DNA of 64,000 bases from Bacteroidetes bacterium HGW-Bacteroidetes-2. Its GTDB lineage: Bacteria; Bacteroidota; Bacteroidia; Flavobacteriales; Flavobacteriaceae. Below are positions 27,113 to 34,712 of this stretch, one piece after another. Every line of letters begins with the position of its first letter. Position 1 is the first letter of the stretch. Made by a program: the position numbers and the translations under genes. The notes beneath the pieces were generated by a model, which was not told the DNA's origin, did no database searches, and saw only the letters and a program-made list of their open reading frames with translations. The DNA is taken from the NCBI GenBank assembly GCA_002842575.1, contig PHDJ01000001.1:1-64000 (forward strand), written 5' to 3'.

Positions 27113-27200
27113 CAGAGAGGAAGGGATTCGAACCCTCGATACGCTTGTGGCGTATACACACTTTCCAGGCGTGCGCCTTCGACCACTCGGCCACCTCTCT
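27113..27200 (-). tRNA. tRNA-Ser (anticodon GGA)
   Basis: On the minus strand this folds as an 88-base class II tRNA. The 7-base acceptor stem is AGAGAGG with CCTCTCT, followed by discriminator G. The D-arm has GGCCGAGTGGTCGAAGGC, and the anticodon loop is CTGGAAA with GGA at 27164-27166. A long variable arm and GGTTCGAATCC complete it. CCA is not encoded. It lies 83 bases upstream of the TolQ-type gene on the same strand. Confidence 0.96.
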
Positions 27201-27290
27201 AAGTTTTCACGCCGCGTAAAATTGTGCTTTTTTAACGGTGTGCCAAATAACAAAAAAAATCTTACTTGGTGAAATTTTATAACGTTAAAT

Positions 27291-28319
27291 TTATATCATT
27301 TCTCCTCGCAACGAAGTTTCAAATATGGTTTTGAACACTTTAGGCGATATTTTTTGTCCTAATAAGTACATCAACTTTGAAATTGCTGCCTCTGTAGTGA
27401 TATCTTTTCCTGAAATAACTCCTATCTTTTTTAATTGAATGCTCGTTTCATACTGCCCCATTGCTACGCTTCCGCCCGAACATTGGGTTACGTTAATCAC
27501 TGGGATATCTTTTTCAATAGTTCTTTGAATTAATTTTATAAACCAATTTTCGTCTGTGGCATTTCCCGCTCCATAGGTTTCTAAAATAACGCCTTTTAAC
27601 TTAGGTAAGCTTAAAAAATGTCTTAAAACTTCCTCTTTTATACCTGGAAATAATTTTATCAGCATTACATTAGTCTCTAAATGGGTATGAACCTTAAATT
27701 TTTTTCTTCGATTTGCTCTATTCAATCTCTCTTCATTTATAGAAAGATGCACCCCACTTTCTATTAATGGCGGATAATTTAAGGAAGCAAAAGCCTCAAA
27801 ATGCTCGGCATTTATTTTTGTGGTTCGGTTGGCTCTATATAATTTATATTCAAAATACAGCCCCACTTCTGTAATTTTTGGTTTTCCGTTTTCTCGTAAA
27901 CTTGCTATTTGAATGCTTGTTATTAAATTTTCCTTGGCATCGGTTCGCAAATCTCCTATTGGTAATTGTGATCCTGTAAAAATGACTGGTTTTGCTAAGT
28001 TTTCTAACATAAAGCTTAATGCGGAAGCTGTATAGGACATGGTATCACTACCGTGCAGGACCACAAAACCGTCATGTGCTTCATAATTGTCTCTGATAAT
28101 TTCTGCTATTTGTACCCAATATGTAGGATTCATATTAGAACTATCGATAGGTAACAAAAAACTTGTAGTTTCAACACTACAGTCTAATAATTTTAACTCA
28201 GGTATATGAGATAAAAGCTCCTTAAAATTAAAGTTTTTTAGAGCCCCAGTTTCAAAATCCTTGATCATCCCAATGGTGCCTCCAGTATAAATAAGTAAAA
28301 TAGTTGGTCTTGTATTCAT
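27291..28319 (-). CDS. ansA: Type I (cytoplasmic) L-asparaginase
   Basis: 342 residues. The two catalytic threonine motifs are present: YTGGTIGM near residue 12 and VLHGSDTMSYTASALSFML near 90, plus IFTGSQLPIGDLRTDAKEN. No signal peptide, fitting the cytoplasmic type that turns asparagine into aspartate. ETYGAGNA near 240 belongs to the family's second domain. It is unrelated in fold to the isoaspartyl peptidase at the start of the window. The next gene upstream, tatD-like, is 13 bases away on the same strand, so they form an operon. Confidence 0.94.
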   Translation of the reverse strand: MNTRPTILLIYTGGTIGMIKDFETGALKNFNFKELLSHIPELKLLDCSVETTSFLLPIDSSNMNPTYWVQIAEIIRDNYEAHDGFVVLHGSDTMSYTASALSFMLENLAKPVIFTGSQLPIGDLRTDAKENLITSIQIASLRENGKPKITEVGLYFEYKLYRANRTTKINAEHFEAFASLNYPPLIESGVHLSINEERLNRANRRKKFKVHTHLETNVMLIKLFPGIKEEVLRHFLSLPKLKGVILETYGAGNATDENWFIKLIQRTIEKDIPVINVTQCSGGSVAMGQYETSIQLKKIGVISGKDITTEAAISKLMYLLGQKISPKVFKTIFETSLRGEMI

Positions 28320-28332
28320 ATAATTTTATTTT

Positions 28333-29100
28333 CTACTTTAAAAAAACTTCTTTAGAATTTTGGGTAGTTATAGTTGCGACGTCTTGTAAAGGTATTTCAT
28401 AAATTTCTGAAACTTTTTTAGCAATGTTTAAAATATAACTGCTTTCATTTCTTTTGCCACGATAAGGCACAGGGGCAAGATAAGGTGAATCGGTTTCAAG
28501 AACAATATTCTTTATGGGAATTTGGTTCAAATATTGATCTATTTTTCCATTTTTAAAAGTAACAACCCCTCCTATTCCTAGTTTCATATTATAGGATATT
28601 GCTTTTTTAGCTTGTTCAAAAGTTCCGGTAAAACAATGAAATATGCCAAATAAAGCTGCATCTTTTTCTTCTTCTAAAATTTCAAAAATCTCATTAAAAG
28701 CCTCTCTACAATGTATCACTATTGGCAATTTTAAACGCTTTGCCAAATGAATTTGTTTTCGGAATGCATCCTTCTGTTTGTTCAATGTAGAAGTATCCCA
28801 AAACAAATCAATACCTACTTCTCCTACGGCATAAAAACTTCTTTTTTGAAATTGCTGTTCTACAAATGCTAATTCTTTTTCATAATTTTCTTTTACCGAA
28901 GTAGGATGCAAACCCATCATTAGGAATACTTGTTCAGGATATTTTTTTTCTAATGCAAACATTGCCTCAGCGTAAGTAGAATCTATTGCAGGAATAAAAA
29001 ACCTTTTTACACCAACATCAAAAGCTCGTTGCATCACTTCGCCCTGATCATCGTCAAAAGCAGCACTATATAAATGGGTATGGGTATCTGTAAATATCAT
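28333..29100 (-). CDS. TatD family metal-dependent hydrolase
   Basis: 255 residues, the usual length. The TIM-barrel metal ligands are visible: TDTHTHLY at the start, GEVGIDLFWD, VIHCREAF, IFHCFTGT and ETDSPYLAPVPYRG. TatD proteins are DNases or deacylases involved in DNA repair and in D-amino-acid editing of tRNA; which applies here cannot be decided from sequence. It heads the operon with ansA and is transcribed away from the retropepsin-like gene. Confidence 0.93.
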   Translation of the reverse strand: MIFTDTHTHLYSAAFDDDQGEVMQRAFDVGVKRFFIPAIDSTYAEAMFALEKKYPEQVFLMMGLHPTSVKENYEKELAFVEQQFQKRSFYAVGEVGIDLFWDTSTLNKQKDAFRKQIHLAKRLKLPIVIHCREAFNEIFEILEEEKDAALFGIFHCFTGTFEQAKKAISYNMKLGIGGVVTFKNGKIDQYLNQIPIKNIVLETDSPYLAPVPYRGKRNESSYILNIAKKVSEIYEIPLQDVATITTQNSKEVFLK

Positions 29101-29105
29101 AAATG

Positions 29106-29113
29106 CAAAACTA
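29106..29113 (-). promoter_or_regulatory. -7 box of the tatD-ansA operon
   Basis: On the minus strand this reads TAGTTTTG, an exact TAnnTTTG, five bases before the tatD ATG, which would give an almost leaderless transcript. A well-spaced -33 TTG is not visible. Confidence 0.45.
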
Positions 29114-29129
29114 ATTGTTTTTGTTCACT

Positions 29130-29137
29130 TATCTTTG
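29130..29137 (+). promoter_or_regulatory. -7 box of the retropepsin-like gene
   Basis: TATCTTTG, an exact TAnnTTTG. It lies back to back with the tatD box, 16 bases apart. It overlaps the TTG at 29135, which therefore cannot be the translation start. Confidence 0.55.
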
Positions 29138-29155
29138 TTCAAAATTAAGAAGCAG

Positions 29156-29596
29156 GTGGAAAGTTTACGAAAACACATGGAAGCAAAAGGTTTTAATCGT
29201 ATTGCACTAAAAAGAATCAATACCAATCATTTTGAGTTCAAAGCAAAGGTTAACGGCATTAATGGTTCGTTTATTTTAGATACCGGAGCCTCAAATAGTT
29301 GTATTGGCACCAAAAGCATTTCTCATTTTAAATTACATGTAACGGCAAGTGATGTAAAAGCTGCCGGTGCTGGAGCTGTAAATATGCTAACCCAAGTGTC
29401 CGTGAGTAATACCCTACAAATAGGAAAATGGACAAAAAACAACGTGCCTTTTGTAATCTTTGATTTAAGCCATGTAAATGAGGCTTTACACTTAGCTGAA
29501 GCCAAACCTGTTGAAGGAATTTTAGGCGCAGATATTTTAAAAACCTCCAGAGCTGTAATTGATTATGGAAGAAATTGTTTGTATTTAAAAGAATGA
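29156..29596 (+). CDS. Retropepsin-like aspartic protease
   Basis: 146 residues from the GTG at 29156, chosen because a -7 promoter box overlaps the earlier TTG at 29135 and because relatives start with a MxSLxxFLxxKGF-like segment just before it. The next ATG is at 29177. The catalytic signature is FILDTGASNSCIG, and the second conserved loop is EGILGADILKTSRAVIDYG. Like retroviral proteases, these act as dimers with one Asp per chain. No signal peptide or membrane helix is seen, so it should be cytoplasmic. Its target is unknown. Confidence 0.85.
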   Translation: MESLRKHMEAKGFNRIALKRINTNHFEFKAKVNGINGSFILDTGASNSCIGTKSISHFKLHVTASDVKAAGAGAVNMLTQVSVSNTLQIGKWTKNNVPFVIFDLSHVNEALHLAEAKPVEGILGADILKTSRAVIDYGRNCLYLKE

Positions 29597-29610
29597 TTTT
29601 AATATCTTTG
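29578..29610 (+). promoter_or_regulatory. Promoter of the sensor kinase-response regulator operon
   Basis: TTTG (29578-29581), a 21-base spacer and TATCTTTG (29603-29610). It starts inside the last codons of the protease gene, and leaves a leader of roughly 30 bases before the TTG start. Confidence 0.65.
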
Positions 29611-29646
29611 TTTTTGTATGTTTAAAATAATTCAGCTTCAAAAAAA

Positions 29647-31668
29647 TTGAAAGTATTAATCCTTTTCATTCCCTTACTTTTTCTTTCTTTCTTATCTTTT
29701 AGTCAAGATAAAAGGAGACCTTTTCAAGAACTGATTGAAAACACAACAGACCCTGAAATCAAACTTACAACTTTGGATTCTCTTATTTCAATTAGTTGGG
29801 AAGAAAACGATCTTGAAGCCTATGTTATCTATATTGAAAACTACATTACTCTAGCAAAATTTTTAAAAAAATATAATGAAGTTGCAAAAAAAGCAATGGC
29901 GGTTTCCTATCCGTTATCCACTTTTTTAAACGACCCCCAAAAAGCAATATCTATTATAGATGATGCATTACTATATGAAGCGAATCTTACCAATAGTTAT
30001 CTTTTAGGAGGATTATATTTAAAAAGGGGTGGTGCCTATTTTAATAGCAACTTAAATTTGGCACTAGCAGATTATACAACCGCTTTGAAAAATTTTACTG
30101 AAAAAGATTCCATTTATATTGCAGACACCTATTTGTTTAGAGGACAAGTCTTTTCTGGTTTGGGAAAATTTGTAGAAGCCAGCGAGGATTTCAAAAATGC
30201 ATACAATATTTACAAACAACGGAAAGATACAGAATATATGATTAATGCCCAAGAAGGCGAAATTATCATGTACAGCAAAAACGGATTTCAAGAAAAAGCG
30301 ATTAAACAACGTAAAGCCTTATTGCGAAATCTTTATGAAAACAAATTATACCTATACCTTTCAGGACAACATTATAATCTTTCTTTAGATTATAAGAAAA
30401 TAGCACGTCCAGATTTACGCAAAGCAGAACTTGAAAAAGCATTAAAATATATAGATTCTTCAAATTATATTTCTCAAAACTATGTGTTTATTCATAGTGG
30501 ATTTTCTGAAATGTATTCCCTTCAAAAAAATCGTGTCAAAGCGGCTTATCACTTAAACATTGCAGAAGAAAAATTTAAAGAAATTTCAAAAGATAATTAT
30601 TCAAAATTGGTTTTATTAATTGCAAGATATAATTATCAAAAAGAGTTAAAAGAGTATAAAAAAGCTCTTGAAAACGCAATAGAATTAGAGAATATATTAA
30701 CAGAAATTGGATTAGAAGAAGAGCTCGTCCAAAATAATTTGAGACTTTCTGAAATATTTACCCTTTTAGGAGATTCAAAAAAAGCTTTTTCCTATTATAA
30801 AACCTATTCAGAAAGCAAAGATTCTCTTTTTAAACAAAGCAAGACCAATGCACTTCTTTATTATCAAACCCTATATGAAACCGAAAGAAAAGAAAAAGAC
30901 CTTATAGAAAAAAAAGGTGAAATTGTTCTTCTAGAACAAAATAATGCTTCTATAAAAAAACAATATCTCTATGGTGGTGTGGCATTAACTATGGGATTTC
31001 TTTTGCTATTTTTATTTAAAAATCAAAGAGATTTAAAGCTAAAAAAAGTGCTAAATGAAAAATATACCCAAGATTTACTTCAAGCACAGGAGGAAGAACG
31101 AAAACGTGTTTCAAAAGATTTGCATGACGGTATTGGGCAAAGTCTTTTATTAATTAAAAATAAGGTAGTTTTACATAGAGATGAAGATACTAAAAAGATG
31201 GTAGAAAATGCTATTGAAGAAGTTCGTGCTATTTCTAGAGCACTACACCCCTTTCAATTGCAGGAGGTAGGCATTACAAAGGCCGTTCAGAATATTTTAC
31301 GCCAATTTGATGAAACCACCGATTTGTTTATAAGTACTGATATAGATTCTATTGATGGTTTATTACAAATACATCAAGAAGTAAATGTATATCGCATTGT
31401 TCAGGAAAGTTTGAACAATGTGTTAAAACATGCAAAGGCAAGCGCAATAAAAATTAGTGTTAAAAAAATGCCTGCTAGTATTGAATTAGTAATTCAAGAC
31501 AATGGTATCGGTTTTGATTTTTCTGAACGGTATAATGATTTTAAAAGTATGGGCTTAAAAACACTAAAAGAACGAACTCGATTTTTAAATGGTATTATGA
31601 AAATAAATTCGCAAACCAATAAAGGCACAAAATTAGAATTCATTATACCCTTAACCCATGAAAAATAG
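29647..31668 (+). CDS. TPR-containing sensor histidine kinase (HisKA_3, NarX-like)
   Basis: 673 residues beginning on TTG, with no alternative in-frame ATG before the signal peptide (VLILFIPLLFLSFLSFSQ). The periplasmic part, about 25-430, is helical with TPR-like repeats (YLFRGQVFSGLGKFVEASEDF). One membrane helix lies at about 440-457, followed by a coiled coil. The kinase core has RKRVSKDLHDGIGQ with phospho-acceptor His493, the N-box QESLNNVLKHAKA and the ATP-lid DNGIGFDF. The end overlaps the response regulator by 11 bases, so the two are a pair. The signal is unknown. Confidence 0.9.
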   Translation: MKVLILFIPLLFLSFLSFSQDKRRPFQELIENTTDPEIKLTTLDSLISISWEENDLEAYVIYIENYITLAKFLKKYNEVAKKAMAVSYPLSTFLNDPQKAISIIDDALLYEANLTNSYLLGGLYLKRGGAYFNSNLNLALADYTTALKNFTEKDSIYIADTYLFRGQVFSGLGKFVEASEDFKNAYNIYKQRKDTEYMINAQEGEIIMYSKNGFQEKAIKQRKALLRNLYENKLYLYLSGQHYNLSLDYKKIARPDLRKAELEKALKYIDSSNYISQNYVFIHSGFSEMYSLQKNRVKAAYHLNIAEEKFKEISKDNYSKLVLLIARYNYQKELKEYKKALENAIELENILTEIGLEEELVQNNLRLSEIFTLLGDSKKAFSYYKTYSESKDSLFKQSKTNALLYYQTLYETERKEKDLIEKKGEIVLLEQNNASIKKQYLYGGVALTMGFLLLFLFKNQRDLKLKKVLNEKYTQDLLQAQEEERKRVSKDLHDGIGQSLLLIKNKVVLHRDEDTKKMVENAIEEVRAISRALHPFQLQEVGITKAVQNILRQFDETTDLFISTDIDSIDGLLQIHQEVNVYRIVQESLNNVLKHAKASAIKISVKKMPASIELVIQDNGIGFDFSERYNDFKSMGLKTLKERTRFLNGIMKINSQTNKGTKLEFIIPLTHEK

Positions 31669-32293
31669 CAGTATTCTTATAGCAGATGACCACCCACTAC
31701 TTTTAAAAGGTTTAAACGACTTTTTAGTAGAGAAGCGTTATAACATTATAGGAAAGGCTGTAAATGGGAAAGACGCTTTTGAATTCATTTTAAGCGAAAA
31801 ACCAGATATAGCCATATTAGATATTCAAATGCCTCTTTTATCAGGAATTGAAATTGCATCGCTTTGCTTAAAAAATAAAATAAAAACAAAAATTATTTTA
31901 ATAACTTTTCACAAAGAGGCTTCTGTGTATTTTCAAGCACAAGAACTCCAAGTTTATGGCTATTTGCTTAAAGAATTTGCCATAGAAGAAATAGAAAGTT
32001 GTATTGATAGTGTTTTAAATAATATTCCCTATTTCAGTAAAAAAATAAGAGAACATCTACATTTAAATACTCCAAAAAATGAAAATTTAAAATTACTTAC
32101 CCCTTCTGAAAGAAAGATTTTAACCCACATAGTACAAGACAACACCAATAAAGAAATTGCAGAATTGCTTTTTATTTCCTCCCGTACAGTTGAAAAGCAC
32201 CGAAGCAATATCATCAATAAATTAAAATTAGAACGCAAAACAAATTCACTTTTGCTTTGGGCTATGGAAAATAAAGATATTCTGGAAATATAA
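31658..32293 (+). CDS. NarL/FixJ-type response regulator
   Basis: 211 residues. The receiver domain has the acidic pair at ADDHP, phospho-acceptor Asp55 in AILDIQMPL, the conserved Thr in ILITF and Lys in LLKEF. The LuxR-type helix-turn-helix at about 147-205 reads LTPSERKILTHI and then NKEIAELLFISSRTVEKHRSNIINKL. It starts inside the end of the kinase gene. Two AT-rich dyads in the following spacer (32360-32387) are plausible binding sites, but that is inference. Confidence 0.93.
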   Translation: MKNSSILIADDHPLLLKGLNDFLVEKRYNIIGKAVNGKDAFEFILSEKPDIAILDIQMPLLSGIEIASLCLKNKIKTKIILITFHKEASVYFQAQELQVYGYLLKEFAIEEIESCIDSVLNNIPYFSKKIREHLHLNTPKNENLKLLTPSERKILTHIVQDNTNKEIAELLFISSRTVEKHRSNIINKLKLERKTNSLLLWAMENKDILEI

Positions 32294-32359
32294 AAAATAT
32301 GCGGTAGTAGGTCATTATAAATCCAATTTTTTTTCTTTAATTTGTAATCCCCCAATTAT

Positions 32360-32387
32360 ATATAAGCTTATATCTTAATTAGATATA
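32360..32387. promoter_or_regulatory. Overlapping dyad symmetries upstream of the first micro-protein
   Basis: ATATAAGCTTATAT (32360-32373) is a perfect 14-base palindrome. It overlaps a second dyad, TATATCT (32369-32375) with AGATATA (32381-32387). They lie about 50-75 bases before the ATG at 32437, a reasonable operator position. AT-rich palindromes can arise by chance in this genome. Confidence 0.35.
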
Positions 32388-32436
32388 TGCAGTGTTTTTA
32401 TTTGAACATCTGCTATTTAATAAAAACTTTTTTATT

Positions 32437-32541
32437 ATGGCAAACAACACCCCAAAATTAATTGTAACAAAAACAACTCTTATTATTGTTTTTATTTTAG
32501 CTTTAATTGTAATTATTTTAAATATAATTTCTTTTATTTAA
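32437..32541 (+). CDS. 34-residue single-pass membrane micro-protein, copy 1
   Basis: Sequence begins MANNTPKLIVTK and continues as one unbroken hydrophobic helix to the last residue. It aligns without gaps over 28 residues, to the C-terminus, with the micro-protein at 32702: both read K-x-I-x-x-K-[TS]-TLIIV, then about 15 hydrophobic residues and a Ser two before the end. Twelve positions are identical and almost all others are conservative, with several synonymous codon differences, which argues for selection on the protein. I do not recognise the family. The neighbours suggest a membrane role, perhaps tuning the adjacent sensor kinase. Confidence 0.65.
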   Translation: MANNTPKLIVTKTTLIIVFILALIVIILNIISFI

Positions 32542-32648
32542 AACTTTGCTTTTTGATTGTTCGTTTTATTTTAGGCTTTCATTATCATTAAACTTTCTCG
32601 CGAGTAGGGTCTTTAAAAGTTTATCTGTTATATTTTTTAATGAATATA

Positions 32649-32677
32649 AGACATCGTTTTTTTATAGAACGACGTCT
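32649..32677 (+). other. Hairpin between the two micro-protein genes
   Basis: AGACATCGTT (32649-32658) pairs with AACGACGTCT (32668-32677) with a single A-C mismatch and a 9-base AT loop. No T-run follows, so it is more likely an mRNA structure or protein-binding dyad upstream of copy 2 than a strong terminator. Confidence 0.4.
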
Positions 32678-32701
32678 GTCTTATACTTAAAATAAAGTTT
32701 T

Positions 32702-32818
32702 ATGATTGATAAAAAGGAAGGTTACTTCTCTAAAATAATATTAAATAAATCAACCCTTATTATAGTGTTAATTATAACCATTATCATCTTAGTATTAGAC
32801 GTGCTTTCCTTACTTTAA
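32702..32818 (+). CDS. 38-residue single-pass membrane micro-protein, copy 2
   Basis: Starts MIDKKEGYFSKIILNKS and ends with a hydrophobic helix reaching the C-terminus. Residues 11-38 match residues 7-34 of the protein at 32437 with no gap. The N-terminal 10 residues differ and are more charged, as expected of a cytoplasmic tail, so the likely orientation is N-in. The two genes are 160 bases apart and probably separately expressed, since a hairpin lies between them. No homologue is known to me. Confidence 0.65.
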   Translation: MIDKKEGYFSKIILNKSTLIIVLIITIIILVLDVLSLL

Positions 32819-32942
32819 AATTTTATATATTGCTCTAAATAATTTATACTTCTTTCTATTTTTTTCAGTCTAAAATGTAGGGTTTTTTGATTAATAAATG
32901 TTTTGTATTTGAATTAAAGTATAATTTTTTACAAAACCTCTC

Positions 32943-33479
32943 ATGAGTATTCCCCAAGCAAATGCGCCAACTTTTTATTTTTCAAATTTCTTTTATATTC
33001 TACTACTAATATTAGCACTTCCATTGTTTGTTTCGTGCTCCACAGACAATGAGGATGTAATAACTAGTGAATCTCAAACCGCTCCTTCTCATTTAACTTT
33101 ATTTACAAGAAATGTAGCTATGGAAAATGATTTATATGAAAGAATAAATCTTTACAGAATTTCCTTAGGTAAAGAGCCATTAGATAGAGTTATCGAAGCA
33201 GATAATCAGGCAAAAGAGCATACTATTTATATGATTGAGGAAAATAAAATAAGCCATGACTTCTTACAACAACGAACCGCATTTTTTTTAAATTTAGGGT
33301 ATACTTCCATTAAAGAAAATGTTGCATCAGGCTATACAAACACTCAAGCACTATTAAATGCATGGCTTCAAAGTGAGTTGCATCGTTTAGCAATAGAATC
33401 TGATGGTTTTGCTACAGGTATTAGTATTTTAAAAAATGAAACTGGAATTCACTTTATCACTCAAATCTACTTAAAATAA
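32943..33479 (+). CDS. CAP (SCP/PR-1) domain lipoprotein
   Basis: 178 residues. A hydrophobic signal ends LPLFVSC with lipobox Cys32, then STDNED. The CAP domain covers about 58-178: MENDLYERINLYRISLGKEPL, then ISHDFLQQR and IKENVASGYTNTQALLNAWLQSELHR, with the conserved His, Glu-Asn and Trp-x-x-S-x-x-H elements. CAP proteins bind lipids or act on unknown ligands; the exact role is unsettled. It faces the cold-shock gene across a terminator. The signal peptide is preceded by ten or so extra residues, so an internal start is possible though no ATG offers one. Confidence 0.85.
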   Translation: MSIPQANAPTFYFSNFFYILLLILALPLFVSCSTDNEDVITSESQTAPSHLTLFTRNVAMENDLYERINLYRISLGKEPLDRVIEADNQAKEHTIYMIEENKISHDFLQQRTAFFLNLGYTSIKENVASGYTNTQALLNAWLQSELHRLAIESDGFATGISILKNETGIHFITQIYLK

Positions 33480-33480
33480 A

Positions 33481-33503
33481 AAGCCCTCATTTATGGAGGG
33501 CTT
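33481..33503 (-). terminator. Terminator between the CAP and cold-shock genes
   Basis: AAGCCCTC (33481-33488) pairs perfectly with GAGGGCTT (33496-33503). On the minus strand it is followed by a T-run, so it mainly ends the cold-shock transcript, but it can also stop the plus-strand one. Confidence 0.85.
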
Positions 33504-33527
33504 GATAAAATTGTCACGTATATCTCT

Positions 33528-33725
33528 TTAGTCTTGGATGACCCTCACTTGAGCGGCAACCATTCCTTTTCTTCCTTCTTCTTCTACGTATTCTACCTTA
33601 TCTCCTTCCTTAAGTGTTTCCCCATTTAAACCAGAGGCATGCACAAATATGTCTTTTCCTGTTTTGTCGCTAGTAATGAATCCATAACCTTTAGACTCAT
33701 TAAAAAATTTTACTGTTCCTTCCAT
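33528..33725 (-). CDS. Cold-shock domain protein
   Basis: 65 residues, a single cold-shock domain. RNP1 is KGYGFITS and RNP2 is DIFVHASGL, with VKFFNESKGYGF at the start as in CspA relatives. It binds single-stranded RNA and DNA and should act as an RNA chaperone. A 313-base spacer precedes it; some of this is probably its 5' leader, which in related genes controls cold expression, but I cannot show the structure. Confidence 0.95.
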   Translation of the reverse strand: MEGTVKFFNESKGYGFITSDKTGKDIFVHASGLNGETLKEGDKVEYVEEEGRKGMVAAQVRVIQD

Positions 33726-34038
33726 TTTTAAAAAAATATAAATAAATTAATAATGTAGTAAAGTTAATAGAATAATGCTTTAATTGTTAAAAAAATCAAA
33801 AAAAAATAAATATTATTTGATTTACCTTTAGTTTTAGCAGCTTTTGACAGATATCTTAAGATGCCAATGAACCTAAATCATACTATTTTAGTACGCCTTT
33901 TAGATTATTATTATTATTTTTAGAAGTCAACTTTCAAATCCTTCAAAAAAAAATGAATCCCAAACTTTTATTAATTTAGTGGCTATTTAATTGGATACAT
34001 GGTATCTTAGTAAAATAATTTTTATTAAATAATACTAT
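33726..34038. other. Divergent AT-rich spacer between cold-shock and HPF genes
   Basis: 313 bases without a convincing open frame. It must hold the minus-strand promoter and leader of the cold-shock gene and the plus-strand promoter of the HPF gene. TATCTTAG at 34003-34010, one base off TAnnTTTG, may serve the latter. Nothing else is recognisable. Confidence 0.5.
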
Positions 34039-34353
34039 ATGCAAATTCAAATAAATTCCGATAAGAATATAGGAGCAGACAAAAGATTAGAATCTTACTA
34101 TACCTCATTAATTGAAAAATCTTTGAGCAGATTTGATGATACTATTTCACGCATTGAGGTTCATTTTAGTGATGAAAACAGTGAAAAATTTGGCACAGAT
34201 GATAAACGATGCCTTATTGAAGCACGATTAAATGGCAGGCAACCTTTAGTTGTAACCAATACTGCAGACACTATTGAAAAGTCGTTTTCTGGCAGTTTAG
34301 ATAAAATGAAAAGAAAATTAGACACCACATCAGATAAGATGCGTAATCATTAA
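34039..34353 (+). CDS. HPF/RaiA family ribosome hibernation factor, short form
   Basis: 104 residues, the length of short hibernation-promoting factors without the C-terminal dimerising domain. The fold's pattern is visible: IQINSDKNIGADKRLESYYTSLIEKSL, then SRIEVHFSDENSEK, CLIEARLNGRQPLVV and the basic helix DKMKRKLD. It binds the small subunit during stationary phase or stress and blocks tRNA and mRNA sites. It has its own perfect terminator. Confidence 0.9.
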   Translation: MQIQINSDKNIGADKRLESYYTSLIEKSLSRFDDTISRIEVHFSDENSEKFGTDDKRCLIEARLNGRQPLVVTNTADTIEKSFSGSLDKMKRKLDTTSDKMRNH

Positions 34354-34357
34354 CAAA

Positions 34358-34392
34358 AAAAATCCTGAAACGCATTTGGTTTCAGGATTTTT
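34358..34392 (+). terminator. Rho-independent terminator after the HPF gene
   Basis: AAAAATCCTGAAAC (34358-34371) pairs exactly with GTTTCAGGATTTTT (34379-34392), loop of seven bases. The T-run forms the end of the 3' arm. Confidence 0.9.
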
Positions 34393-34443
34393 ATTTTGGC
34401 TTTGATATACTGTTGTCTGTGGCAGAAAAATCTTTAAAAGGTT

Positions 34444-34701
34444 TTATTTTCTTTTATTTCTTTCTTTTGACCCTTCATATTCTCTCATTTTTTTAAAACT
34501 ATCTTTAGTAAGCATATAATCTTTTACATCTCTTTTTCTCCAACGATGAAATAAAAACAAAGGCATTACCACAAAAGCTCCTCCAGCAATGCCAAGTCCT
34601 ACAAGCAAATCGCCATATTGCATGTTATTTCCCTTTATGTAAAAACCAAAGAGAATCATACTTGAAAAAATAAAAAATAAAAAAAGAATAATCCAACGCA
34701 T
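34444..34701 (-). CDS. Small two-helix membrane protein
   Basis: 85 residues. It has two membrane helices (about 3-21 and 32-50) followed by a strongly basic cytoplasmic tail (HRWRKRDVKDYMLTK, ending SKERNKRK). I do not recognise a family. It lies 11 bases downstream of aspS on the same strand and probably shares its transcript. Confidence 0.7.
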   Translation of the reverse strand: MRWIILFLFFIFSSMILFGFYIKGNNMQYGDLLVGLGIAGGAFVVMPLFLFHRWRKRDVKDYMLTKDSFKKMREYEGSKERNKRK

Positions 34702-34712
34702 TGTTTTAACAG

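Noticed and set aside
27030-27194. N-terminal extension of the TolQ/ExbB-like frame up to 27194
   Set aside because: It translates the tRNA-Ser gene. The signal-like N-terminus at 27029 fits the family.
33726-34038. Short frames such as a 20-codon one near 33860 in the cold-shock/HPF spacer
   Set aside because: They are AT-rich, with tyrosine or asparagine runs, and show no family features; chance is the simplest explanation.
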